A model generated the notes under the pieces. That model searched no databases, was not told where the DNA came from, and worked only from the letters and a program-made list of their open reading frames with translations. A stretch of 64,000 nucleotides of DNA from Takifugu bimaculatus. Taxonomy: Eukaryota > Chordata > Actinopteri > Tetraodontiformes > Tetraodontidae. Within the stretch, counting starts at the first letter, position 1. Each line of letters starts with the position of its first letter. The stretch covers positions 3,424,134-3,488,133 of the forward strand of contig CP034989.1 in NCBI GenBank assembly GCA_004026145.2, given 5' to 3'. This document shows, piece after piece, positions 36,598 through 48,818 of this stretch. The position numbers and the translations under genes are program-made.

Positions 36598-36601
<4 letters not shown>

Positions 36602-36637
<36 letters not shown>

Positions 36638-36649
36638 ACGTGTGTGTGT
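36602..36649. repeat. (GT)n microsatellite
   Basis: About 16 pure GT units followed by a gcgcac interruption and four to five more GT units. Confidence 0.98.
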
Positions 36650-39600
36650 AAATAGATGAATTGGTACCTCGGCCCTGAAGACGACAGCTCCCACCTGACG
36701 CCGTCACCTTGACGCGACGACGTCATGGGATTTTGAGTTGCGTTTAAATACTGCCTTAATTACGTTTTCCCGGGACAAAAATGTGCAGTGACACATGAAA
36801 TGAGGAAGGACCCCGTTCTAATGATGGAACCAGACTGGGAGCTCAGCGTGATTCAGAATTATGTAACTGCACCGTGTCCACGTTGTGAAGATCCTGCAGG
36901 ACACGGGAAATGATGGGGAACTACACCCGAACTCATCGCACCACCCTGGCAGCCTGGTAATTGAACATCAGGCCTTGGCACGGTCTGAATGCTACCCCGT
37001 ATCCCTCCGCCCCGCCAGGTCCTGTTGCTGTTGTAAAAGATATTATTAACCTCCTCTCTGAGATCCACATCCCGCTCCGAGGCCCTCGGCCATGCCGGCT
37101 TAATGGCGGATGTTTGGCTCGAGTAGCATCGGAGCGGATAAAAGAACGGAGGAAGAAGAGGGGGGAAAACGCTGATGCGGTGAGTCACAGTTGGACGGCG
37201 AACAGCTCAGCTCGTAATCGGCGAAGGCTGATTATTCTGCAGATGTCGGGGGTCAAACGGATCTTTTCCTATTGGCAGATGAGGTGTGTGAGCGGTGCAC
37301 GGATCGGGGATTATTCATTTCCCCATCATTGTGCAACCGAGCTCAGGGGTCCTGCGAGGACGCCAGTTAGATGTGTAACAAAGGCTCGTCCACAGGCACG
37401 ATGGGAAGAGCGCTGCGGCCGCATTACGGATCGAGCAGCGCCGCCGCCACGCCCTCATCACGGCGGCACGTCCAGGAGCCGGAGCTGAGGCGAGCGCTGT
37501 CAGGAGCGAGCGGGGATTTATCAATCACAGGCTCCGGCTGCAGCGTTGCTCCCAGACTGGGCGCGAAGGCGGGAAAGACGAGAGAAGAGTGGAAGCAGGA
37601 GGAGAAGAACCCAAGAACGAGGAGATGAACTCCCCCCAGCAGCTGATCTGGAATCCGACGCCTTCTTAAGACAACCACTCCCGTCTTCCCTGAAGGATGT
37701 TTGATCTCCTCATGGGCCGCCACCAGGAACCAAGGGGGAACAAGATCTCTGACGTGTACGAGTAAATGTGGGATGGGTGCCATCGTTGTCGAGGAAAATG
37801 AGAAAGAAAAACAAAATGCCAAAAACTTTTCCTGTGGCTGGGCTAAATGAATTAGAATGCCCTTTTCCAGAGTTACACTTTTGACCAGAGACACACTGTA
37901 TAATGTCACAAAGCGCATTATATAATGAATCGATGCCCCGTCTTTGTGTTTTTGTCTCCTCTGCCCGCCGCTTCCTCTCAAACCCGTGTTGACATTTGGC
38001 TCAAAGTCCATTGATTTATGCCGGGAAGTGGAGCGCACGTACGCGACGGCGCCGAGTGCGAGGGAGAGGCTCCGGAATGGAACCGAGTGCAGTTAATGGA
38101 TGTGCTTGAATCGGTCCTGAAAACCAGAATCAAGACTTTTCTTTTCCAGAGGCGGGAAGGAACGGGAGGCAACCGCCGGCGAGGACGGATCAATGAGGCC
38201 CCTGGAACGCAGCGTAACCTTCCCTGCTGCTAAATAATCCAAACCCGCTCCACTCTTCCTCTCCTCTCTCTCATTTCCTGCGAGTTTTCCGAACGTTTCT
38301 GCAGCTGCAGATTCCCTCCACGGTGCTGAATATGCATATAGGAGGCCGGTGGTGAATAATGCATCAGAATCAGACGAGCTCGCCGCGGGGGGAGGAGCCA
38401 CTCGCAGCGGCCGGCTCTGATGTGGATCCAGAGCCTTGGATAAAGTTTGCCGAAATGATACCGGGGCGGGGGCAGGGGGCGGGGAGGGGGGGTGAAGGCG
38501 TCCCACAGAGGAGAGGGTTCCTCCTGGTGCTGGGGCTCCACTGCGGTCGAGGGAAAGTCGACGCCGCACGAATGCAAAAGCGGTTGAACCGGGGGAAAAT
38601 TTCCCGCCACAGCCCGTGATAACATAAACACGGCGCAGGGAGGGAGATAACGGGGAAATATGCAAATGCTCGATATATGAAGAGCGAGCCCCCCCCCCTC
38701 CGCCGTCAGAGATGAATACATTTATCCTCACGCCGCCGCCGCCGCCGCTCAGTAATAAGGTGGTTTTTCCCAATACGCTCATGAAGAATTCATGATCATT
38801 TGGACGGAAAACAACAGCAGAGAAAGTTCGGCGGGAAGGGGCGGGGGGGCAGAGAGGTCTACGACCCGCCCGTGCAGATATTGTTGTTTACCTGTGTTTT
38901 TTTTTTTATAGAGGTCACGCCTAAAGGTTGTCTTTATATTCCGGTATGTAGCCAAGCGGAAGAAAAAAACCCGGAGGTTTATAGCCCTGAAGTGACCCCC
39001 CCACCACCACTAGCACCTATTAACCTATTATGTCTTTTTAATGAGCTTCAGTGTTGGGGGGGGGGGCTCCAGGCTGTTTGGGATGGAGCGGATGGGTTTT
39101 CCAGAGGACCTTTAAACGAACACACCATCCTGTTTGAGCCTCTACCCAAGGTGCCTCTGTCTTCCTGGGATCTCTGCATAGGTCGCGTACATCAGCTCCG
39201 CGGGGGCCATTTGTTATTGGCGCCGCTTTTTTTCCCTTTTTTTTGCTTTCGCGCTCCCATTTTCACCTGTGACAGTTTCCCTCCGTGCCAGAAATTGAAG
39301 TGCAGATTTGGCGCGGGTCTTTAGCTCCGCCGTAGCTTAAGGTGTGACCTCAATCTGTCAAACTGGTGTCAAATCCATATTCATTCCTCTTCATCGTTTT
39401 GCATAAACACGGGTTAAACCCCAAGGTGGAACAGCTCTTTTATTAGAGCGCTATTACATCACCGAGCGTATGAATTATTTACCAACTTTCTCACGGCGCA
39501 CGTTTTCAAATACGAGAAAATTCCTCATCTAAATTCAAAGTTAGATTATAGGCAGAAAATTGGGCTCTTGCTGGAATGAGCACTCGATACACGAGCTGCC

Positions 39601-42600
39601 GCTGAAAACTGCGCGGACATAATTACTTTTTACTATCTTTTATTTCCAAATAACAAAAAGTTATTATCTCATGGCGGCATTCCTCCGCACAAACGGTTGC
39701 AATGGTTGTAGTTAAGTGGCTGTGTTGTGGTTTAGGGACCAAGAGCTTCTGGAGGCAGCAACAAGCTTAGCGACAGCTAGCAAAGCTACACTAGGTAATA
39801 ATTAGCACCATATACATGCGGCAAATCCAGTTTGAACGGCATGAGATGGTCTAAAATGGCACTGTTGGCCAGTTTTTGTCAAAGGCAGAGACAAACACAA
39901 ATGGCCCCGGGAGAAAACGAGTTATTAGGGGCCACCCAGGTGGCCAGTTCCTGTAATTGCTTTCCTAAAAGACCAATTATTATCATGCTGTCTGTGCATT
40001 CTCTGCATCCACTGCAAGTAAACAAGAACAGGGCAACAGAATTATGGGAAACTAGGTCGTAAAGGCCTCGTTCTTGGGGCCTGAAGTTCTCTGAGACAGG
40101 TCACCTAAACTGAATAAGACTCTTTATTCAAGCATCTCTGAAGGACATGCTGGGATCCATGATGAGCTACACTGGTGATTTAATGTTAAAAGAAGATTTA
40201 CATCATGATGGTGTACTCTCTGCAAAGATGTCACACCGGAGTGGGAAACCGCTGCCGTTCCCTCTCATTTTTCATTTGGTTTTATCTCAACTTAATGCAA
40301 CCTTACTTTTTAATCTCGCCTCCATTACATATGCTGGGCTCAAGGAGAAAATCCAAGGTAGTGCCAGCCTCCGCAGAGGAAGAAAATGGGGTAAACTCTT
40401 GGCCTGCCGTATGAAATGATGAATAAATAACTCTACATGCTGTTAGCCTGGGGATAAAGCACACACTATTAGCCTCCCCCCTCCAAAAAAGGGGCAGAAA
40501 AATAATATTCGCCTGAAACAGATGGCTGTAACGTCCTCTATATGTCAGCTCTGTCCAGCTCTCCCAACCTTTGGCTGCAGCCAGTGCAGAGAACACACAT
40601 ATGCTCCCCCCACCACCGAATCCCCCATTCTCTCTATTCTTCAACATTCCCCCCTCTCTAATGAATATTCCCGTCAGCTCCGGTGTGCCAGGGCAGGGCT
40701 TCCTCACAGCCAAATGATCTTCATGCGGAATAATGAAGCTGCCGGGTCCAGGTGCCGCCACAGGTCCACTTCATCTATAATGGATGTGAGGAATTAGCCC
40801 CGCAACCCGGCTAAGACCTGGATGCATTGGGAAGAGGGTGTAATGAGGTCCGCCTGAGGGGGATTCGGTACAGAAATGACCAAATATCGTCAATGTGAAT
40901 ATCTTCGCCTGCTGGGAGCATTTTAGCGTCCATGCAGGTAAACAGCAGGTTTTCTGTTTACGCATCGATCCGGCGAAGCCGCTCACACACACGTCGTCTA
41001 AGCACCGGAGCGGTCGATACGAAGATCCCGGCAACCGATCGTCCACCACAGGAGGAACCCGCAACTGGGGCCATTTGAAGAGCGCGGGTCTGCCCCGTCC
41101 GCGAGCGCTAGCTGTCAATGTGATAAACGAGACAAATTGGCTGCGGCGGGCCAGTTGAGGTTGTCAACTTCGCCTTGGTGGGGTGGGATCAATCCGCCAC
41201 ACAGCCGGCGGTCGCACCGTCAGACAGGGAAGGGAGAACACAGCCATATCGATTGAGACGACCTTTGAACTGTTCAGGCTAACCCCGTCGTGGCACGGCG
41301 GGACCTGATGGAAGCAGGTTCAGAACAATCTGAATGGCGCCTCTACTCCGAACCGACACAGCTCGCTTATTAGCCAACCAAGTGCAAAGAGCAGTTGTCC
41401 AGTCCAGGCGGACGTTTAATGGAGGCGTCTCTGGGTGTCATTTCTCAGTTCAGCAGGAAGCTCTGATGTGGGGGAGGGGCATTAGTGCGGCATCAGCAGG
41501 ACTGGGAGGCAAAGCTTTTGAGTTGCCGGTCGATCCGTGTTGGGACCCTCACCTGCGGTCGTGAACTTTGGGCGGTGACCGTAAAAAAAAAGATTGCAAA
41601 ATGCATCCGGCAGAAATGAATTTCTTCCACCAGGGGGCTGGGGCCATCCCAAGAGGCCGCCTCAGCAGGTTTCAGGGGCATGTCAGCACAGCAGGAGACC
41701 CTGGAGGGGGCCAAGGGAACCGCAGGAGGGATTACAAACAAATCTGGGTTTGGGTGACCTTCGTGACCCCCCCATGAGGACCTGAAAGTGCTTAGTGGGG
41801 GCAGAGTGGCTATATGAGTGTAAAAAGTGTGAATTGTGCTGAGCTGCCCTCAACTGGGACTCTGTGTGCACCGAGCTCGTTTTTCCTTGCATAGGTACAT
41901 TCGGAACACTTGGGTGACGGATGAGGGCCAGAGTGATCAGAAGGGCTCCGTAAAGTGCCCCAGGAGATTCTCTAATGAAGCTATATCACGTCTTTACGCA
42001 TTCACTGCCTCCGTACACACACAACACACACGGCGTTTACGTATCATTTGAAAGCCTCGACCACAGACAGTCCAAAGGCGTCGTGTCAGACGGGGAGTAT
42101 TGTCATCTGGGATCAAAGCAAAGATTTAGATTTCCTCCTCCGGCACTCAAGCCTGAATTGCAGTCGCCGAAGCTCGCGCCGCAGAGCTAGCCACGCTAAC
42201 ATTTGGGCTTGCGTATAGCTGGAACTGCGCTCAAAACCTGCTGCAAAGATCTACATCATGAATAATCCTTCAGGAATGTAGATTGGAAGAGAGAGTGCCC
42301 AGATTTGTCTGACTCTGTCAGGGTTTTATCCCGGGCTGTAGCGGAAGCCCCCAGGCTGTACAGTAAGACTCTGGATCCTTTCAATACCGGGCTGGATTTT
42401 CAGAACCTCAGCGGCCGTTTTTAAGGCTTCCCAAAAATAAGTTTCTGCCTTATGTAAAGCCGCGCTTGTGTCAAATCCATCAATCAAGATTATTCATTTG
42501 GGGCCCTGGGATCAAGTTTGTTAAGGCCGCTGTGTGAACATGTTTGGATTTTTTTATTCACAGCTGCACAAACACAAGTTCACCATCATCGTTTTTCCAG

Positions 42601-45600
42601 AGAGACCATCAGAAGATATGGAGGGGAATGTCTTAGTGCTAAAAACTGGCAGAATAACCCCCCCACCCCCACCCCACCTCGAACTGAGACCTCAAGAATA
42701 AGCATTAGCCTATCCTGAGGAGGAGATCTGCAGCTTCTAAATTCGTCCGTCTCTCTTTGAAAGCTGACTGCAGGTGTTGTCAGCCAGTCTCAGAAGTGTC
42801 ACCGACACTAATCTTCGCTCAGGAAAAGAGCGTTTAGTGGTTTCCGAACTAGAACTAAGTTGGGGGAAAAGTTGCAGCCCTGCAGGGTGGAGAGCAGCAG
42901 ATTTTAGCGTTGAGAGCGCGTAAAGACAAAGATCCAGCTGGTAACCCTCAGGAAAGTTTGCTTTCTGCTATTTCGTTCTTGCACCGAGACGAATTCTCAT
43001 TAAGGATGCGACATATTGGTCTGTAATGGGAGTCGAACACAGAGTTGTTCATAATTAGGTAGGAAGAAAACGGGCAGATGTGCGTCATCCGGCTAGTGCT
43101 GTTAATGTGTATTGTTAATGTACTGTATACTCTATAGGCTAACCCATGTGTACATGCACGTAGAGGATGCTACTGATCTTTACTGGGCAGCCATATCTGC
43201 TTATTCATGATCAAATTGGTATCATTTGAAATATCTCTGTTACGACGCTGAGAGCAGCTAACGGTCCATTTGCGGTACAGCTGCTAATGTTGCTAAAAGA
43301 CCCGCCGCAACACCCCGACGCCAATGAACTCGCCAACAGTCCGAGATCGAGCAGATTCCCGCTAGCTTTTGATCGCCCGTGTTGCCTTTAACAATGCACG
43401 AGACGGACCACCATCGCGACAGGCAAACTGAAGAACCTGCTGACTGGGTGTCCCAGCGAGGACCCGAGGAGGAGTGTAAAGTAGACAGAGCTACACCAGA
43501 AAATCATCCTACCAGCAAAACAATATGTAATAGGCTGCGACTGGGCCCGAAATATAGAACAAAGTGAGTCAGCCCGGCGCTGACTGAGAGGAAGAGAGCA
43601 AAATTGGTGTCCTGCGGACACACTCCGAATGTCAGGTCTCGTAAGAAGACGTCGGCGCTGCCTTGACAGCCCAATATAATTTCAACCCAATTTTGAGACT
43701 CAACTCGATATATCTGCTCTCTTTCCTTCCAAGTGAGTGGAAATATCTGCTGCTGTCATTTCTAGAGGGGAGGAGGGAGGAAATGAGCCAAGGAAAAGAC
43801 AGATTTGGGAGACAGAGTGGTGTTCGTGTGCCTGTGCCTGTGCGCCAGGTCGCGAGTGCTGCGCGTTGCACAAATGAAAATGCCTGGCTAGCGTTAGCCG
43901 CGTAGCACACAGAAGGACAGACTCTGTCGCTGCTGGCGTGAGATGCGGGCGTCGGGGTGTCAGGGGCCACTCGGCTCGTTGCGTCATCCATGATGGCGTT
44001 TGTGCGTCAATCAGCGGCGCCTGGACCGCACGTGCCAGAGACGCCACGGTTGGTGATGGACATTTGGTTTCCGTGGTGAGAGTGGGGGAGGGAGAGAGAG
44101 AGAGGTTAGAACCTTCATCCCTCAGCGCCATGACGATTTTGTCGGGCCGCCGCCACATTCTCAAGTCTCGCGCGCAGCTTCCTCCATTTTGTATTAATGT
44201 CAGACCCGAGAGACAAGTGAGTATCGATCGCCGCCGCTCCTCTCGGCTCCGTCTCTATGGTGAAAGACGAGGGGAGGGAGGTGGGGGGGGGGGGGACGCC
44301 AGGTGTCAGAAGGTAAAAGAAAAGGAGTGAGGTAGAAAAGAGAGCAAGGTGGGGAAAATCTGATCAATTCTGTCAGTGCCGACTCATGTTCCCCCCGAGG
44401 GCCGTTTCCCAGCACCCTTCCTGCCTTTGTCCTGCTGGCCAACAAGGGAATTCCTGGCGCTGCCTTGCTGAAGTGGTTACAGACCTGGCACAAACAGAGC
44501 CACAGAAGGTTATTGGATGCACTCGCCCTCAATAACCACTCCCCATCATCCACCAGCCCGTCTCCATCGATCACCCCCCTCCGTCCTCTCTTTTATCTCG
44601 CTTTCACCCTCCTCCTTCTACATCTGCCGCACCTTCCAGGCGCCTTATTTCCACCAGCATCTCTGGCTCCATATTCTCCTTTCGATCTCCCCTCTCTGCC
44701 GGGCGTTTCACACCCTCATCCAGCCCCCCCCACCTCCCCGTCCTCTTCTCTCCCTCCTCCTCTTTTCATCTGTCCGTCGCTGCAGTCCACTGCAAAAGCG
44801 CTCGAGCTGTTGCCAGAGAGACGGCGGCCCACGCAAAACTGACCGCTTCATTCATGCCCTTCTGCAGCATTATTCCCAGCAAAGACCCTCCTCTATTTTA
44901 TTTACACCCACACAGCCAAATGTGGCACAGCAATATTGAGGGAACAGGAAGTAGGGCAGACAGACAGTCTTGTTATTTATCTGTATTTTTCCTGCAGTTT
45001 AAGATATTCCACCCTGCCTGGTATCAAAACCGCCGAGCTCCTCTCCATCACTTCCAAATACAAGATTGAATTCTGGTGGGGAGGCGGGGCGGTGGACGGG
45101 GGTGGGCTGGGGAAAAGATGGAGAGATTTGGAAAGGCACAGAGCAAACGTTGGGGGGGGTGAGATGGGGTAGGAAGATGCTGAAACTGGTACTTCTGTCT
45201 ATGTTAGCGCGCTGGGAGTGAGATATGAGGCCAGGCAGGGGGAGGAAAATGAAATCAAAGGAAATATTGTCTGTGACAAGACCCGGCGCTGATGATCTCT
45301 TCAATATTTCCAATATTATTTAAAAGTTTTCCGTTCCATTACAACATTCGCTTTGTAATGTAATGAATCAGCGGTAGTGGGATTGGCCTTGGCAACATTC
45401 CCCCATTTTTTTTCCCCCGTTAATGCCGTGCCAGGAAATAGAAATGAGATCTTATCCTCTCCATCCCATCACACCCTCCTGAGTCATGGAGACACGGTTG
45501 TGTTATTTCCTCCACCCGGTGTGTCCAGGCCACGTTTGACAGGAATCGAGCAGATAATCGCTCATCTGTGCAAACAGGTACATTAAAGAATGCGCGTAGC

Positions 45601-45625
45601 CTCCCCCCTCCTTCTCCTGTACCTA
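36650..45625. other. Intergenic, no gene recognised
   Basis: About 9 kb without a supported exon. Contents include a CpG-rich patch at about 37360-37620, a (CGC)n run at 38731-38748, a CTCF-like core at 41627-41640, and G-runs near 39058 and 44283-44295. Overlapping open frames of 100-230 codons near 37,400-38,800 occur on both strands in GC-rich DNA and match nothing. Confidence 0.6.
41627..41640 (+). promoter_or_regulatory. CTCF-like core motif
   Basis: ccaccagggggctg closely fits the CTCF core (CCASYAGRKGGC). It sits in ordinary, non-repeat sequence about 27 kb after snd1. Binding is not shown by sequence. Confidence 0.4.
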
Positions 45626-45763
45626 TCTGTCCGTCGGGGGGAGGGTCCTCCCAAACGGCCCTGGTCCTGCTCAAGGTTTCTCCCTGTCAAAAGACCGATT
45701 TTCCTGCCACTGTTGCTGGGTTTCTGTAAACGGATGCTGTATGAATAAAGTTGAGTTGAATGG
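45626..45763 (+). repeat. Teleost interspersed repeat, retroposon-like 3' end
   Basis: The phrases ctggtcctgctcaaggttt, ctgtcaaaag, cctgccactgttgctggg and a tail atgaataaagttgagttgaa match a repeat very common in teleost genomes, including its AATAAA-like tail followed by a ttgaattgaa-type satellite. The copy is short and diverged. The family name is not certain. Confidence 0.6.
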
Positions 45764-48245
45764 AAACGACATGAACTGACTGCAGATGTGGCTGGAATTC
45801 AGGGGGGGGGGGGCACTATCAGGATGAATACAAATAAATCGGTAAAATAGAGACCTTCACAATAAAAGCGCTCAAGGTAGGAATGTGAATTAAGTTGCCT
45901 TTCATGTGAGGCCTTCAGCTATTCGTGTCCAATTATATAGCAATAAATACTATAAGTCATCACTGGGATCTGAAACGTGAAGGTCGTACCATCCGTGCGT
46001 GCAGCTGAATAAAAGCGTGCACGTGTCTCAGACATTTGGGAACTCGGTACCGCGTCTCATCGGTATTCCAGAAGAGAGGCCCAAGCTCCTATTTCCATGA
46101 TGTGTTACCGACCTGTGAGTCGAAAAGACAAATTCTTTTGTCTCTGCCTACCCAAAGCTAGCATGTGCACAAGAATATTGTAAGGGAATCACTGTTGACG
46201 CGACATAAATTTATGGTTGTTCAGGAATTTGTTGAACTTTCTTATATATGCTATATATATGCTAATATAAAGCTACTCACGGTTCTTTCCCTGCCTAGCA
46301 TAGCCGGCCAGGCAGCGTTTGATAATCACTGAGGTGTCACTAAGACTTTTAATGGCCGTTCATTCGAGCTAGCCCTCGAAACCACGAAGCATCATGCAAC
46401 TGGACTCAAATCCAATAATCAATGCTCAACAACTTTAGTCGCTTAACAACACCAATCGGCGCGCAGGTGTTAATTTCTGGGTTTTTCCCATTAACGGGGC
46501 CGACAATGACAGAAGTGAAAGGAGTCCCGTCACATAGAGAGCGGTGAATCGCAGGCCTGTGTAATTAGAATCGATAATTCATTTTCCCCTTTTCTGCCAC
46601 TGTTCCATTCACACAAGCCCCTCGCACAATATCCAGAGAGCCTCCAAATCTCCTCGGGGTCTCGGTAATTACGCTGGGATTTTTCCTACCGCTCCCCTCG
46701 CCTTTCCTTTTTGCACCTTGCAAAATCTCATCAGCTAAATTCAGAGCAGAGCTTTCTCCTTGGGGTAATGGTTCAGGTGTTGCTGCCCTTTTACCAGGTT
46801 CGCCAAGGAGGACAACGTTTCCTCGCCCGCTTCGGTGGAGCAGGTCTGAGGATGGCCGCCTCTGGGATCGGCAGTGAGTGTTGGATTCCCGTTTGTGCTG
46901 GCTGGAAGGCACCCTCCGAAACCCGGATTTACAGCCAGAACTCTGCGATCGCTGTTGTCAAGGCTGCTGCCGTATTTTCCGAGACGGGATCGCTATGTGG
47001 TGATGTAAGGAACGCCGCTACCTAAACATGTCTTAGCCTCCACAAGGGCCCACTGCAGCATATTTCCATCGGTGGGTGTCACCCACAGAGAGACATATAA
47101 CGGCAGTTGTGAATGGCTCCTCTGTCACTGTCTCCCGGACCGGGATTTAATGTGACACTTACGGCTTAGCCCACAGATAGCAGAGGAAGCGTGCATGAAC
47201 GGAAATGAGACTGTCACCTGTCAACTACGCCCATCAGACGGCCGACAGAGAGCTGACAGAGAGGGCGGGGAGGGGGACGCTGGTGAAGAGGAAGAGGAGG
47301 GACCAGCGCGGGGAATGGTCAAACGATGGAGATAGACGACGAGCAGGAGTCGTGTCGGATAAATAAAGCTGAGAGAGCGCCACGCGTTCAGGCGCAACAC
47401 TGGTTTGTGAGTGCGGTCAGGCCGCGTTGTTCTCCTGACACGAGTCCCAGTGGGCCGGTCCCAACTTTAATAAATGAAATTGGGAGCTGCTGGCAGGGCC
47501 TCAACCAACAAGATACCAATTATGTGTTGCTTGGGGTGACGGGCTCTTGGTAAGACATTCAAAAGCTAAATCAAGTTGGCGACCGTTTCCTGGGTTCCAC
47601 GCAGCCCCCTCTGATGTCCCCAGTAGACTGAATCATACAACCAAAATATACCGGTTTACCTCTAATGGGCGCCAACATTATCCGTTCAACACCTACGAGT
47701 GTCCGGTGGGATCAAGCCTCACCGAGACGCCTGAAGGTGACAGAAGAGGAGGCGGGAGGCCAAGCGAGGAGAAATCAAATCAACATCACAATAAATCTAG
47801 ACGGGGCGGCAGGCGGGGGGGGGAAAGGTGAGGGTGCGGGAGCATGGATTTCCTGCCACGGAGGTAAGTCGCTGTCAATCAGAGCCCCGGGAGGAACCGG
47901 CCCCGAAGAGACAAACCTTAGGGGGACGTAAGCCGCACACACAAAAACTTTGCTGTCACAAAAGCGTAAACACCTTTTCACGTGTGGGCGCCCGCCTCGC
48001 GTATCGATTCCTTAAAAATAAGAAATCATTGACTGCGGCCGAGTCGACCGGCTGCGATGACGGGACGGTGATTGATATTGATGTCCTGAGCTGCTGTGGG
48101 AGCTGGCGCTCGCTGATGGAGCAGGTACAGCAGGGATCCCCCGACCGTGTTACTGTTCTGGATGTTCACAGACGCGCGTGCACGCACCAGCCTGACAGAA
48201 CAACGATGGCAAATGAGGACAGCTGAATTGGACTAGAGAAGCTTC

Positions 48246-48249
<4 letters not shown>
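45764..48249. other. Intergenic, no gene recognised
   Basis: About 2.5 kb with no exon or RNA gene recognised. A short AT-alternating stretch lies at about 46240-46266, and a G-run at about 45801-45812. Confidence 0.6.
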
Positions 48250-48299
<50 letters not shown>

Positions 48300-48534
48300 C
48301 CTTGTACTTCCACCTTTGTGAGGACTTCCAAAGGCATAATGCATCATCCAACTTCCTACCCTTACCATCCCAACTTACCCCCCAACCTTAAAACCACGTC
48401 TTAATCCTCAACTTAACCCCCAACACTCCTTTGAAGTTGTGGGGACCAGTCAAAATGTCCTCACTTTGCAAGCAACATGCAGATTTTGGCACTCAGTATG
48501 TAGCAAGTACAAGAACACACACACACACACACAC
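48250..48534. repeat. (CA)n-flanked teleost interspersed repeat
   Basis: A (CA)n tract (48250-48298) is followed by a unique-looking body and a second (CA)n tract (48514-48534). The body carries tttgtgaggacttcc, taatgcat, cttaccatcccaacttac, ccttaaaaccacgtcttaa, gttgtggggaccagtcaaaa and tgtcctcactttgcaag. This phrasing is characteristic of a widespread fish repeat always found between CA tracts. No coding capacity. Confidence 0.7.
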
Positions 48535-48778
48535 GGTCACCAGGGAGTGCCTCTGCAGTGGAATGAGGGTCTAATTAAGAGACAGCGATAATTGGGGAAG
48601 GGGTGAAGGGGGTGTATGTGGTCATGTTTATTTCAAGGGAGGTGTTGAATTATTCAGAACAATTGAACAGAATGTGCACAAACTCCATCTCAAGATGAAG
48701 AGACCCTAGATGGTGTCATCCTCGGGAAGATATGACCCGGCACGCAAAAGGGACACATGCCAAAGATAGCTGAAGTCT

Positions 48779-48818
48779 CACACACACACCACACACACAC
48801 ACACACACACGCACACAC
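48779..48818. repeat. (CA)n microsatellite
   Basis: About 19 CA units with a single CC interruption and a GC interruption near the end. Confidence 0.96.

Larger units (their letters stand above)
31251..36601. other. Intergenic, AT-rich, no gene recognised
   Basis: More AT-rich than the rest of the window between about 31,250 and 33,150, including a T-rich tract at 33066-33098. It contains the triple nuclear-receptor half-site (33796-33815) and a 12-bp minisatellite (35715-35774). No supported coding exon is seen. Confidence 0.6.

Noticed and set aside
36961..37488. 175-codon + strand frame with a basic KERRKKRGE stretch
   Set aside because: No known domain. The basic stretch comes from a purine-rich tract, and it coincides with a CpG-rich patch where all frames are open.
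37424..38782. Overlapping 160-230 codon frames on the minus strand
   Set aside because: Several frames are open at once in CpG-rich DNA, with poly-Gly and poly-Pro segments, no splice-supported extension and no recognisable domain.
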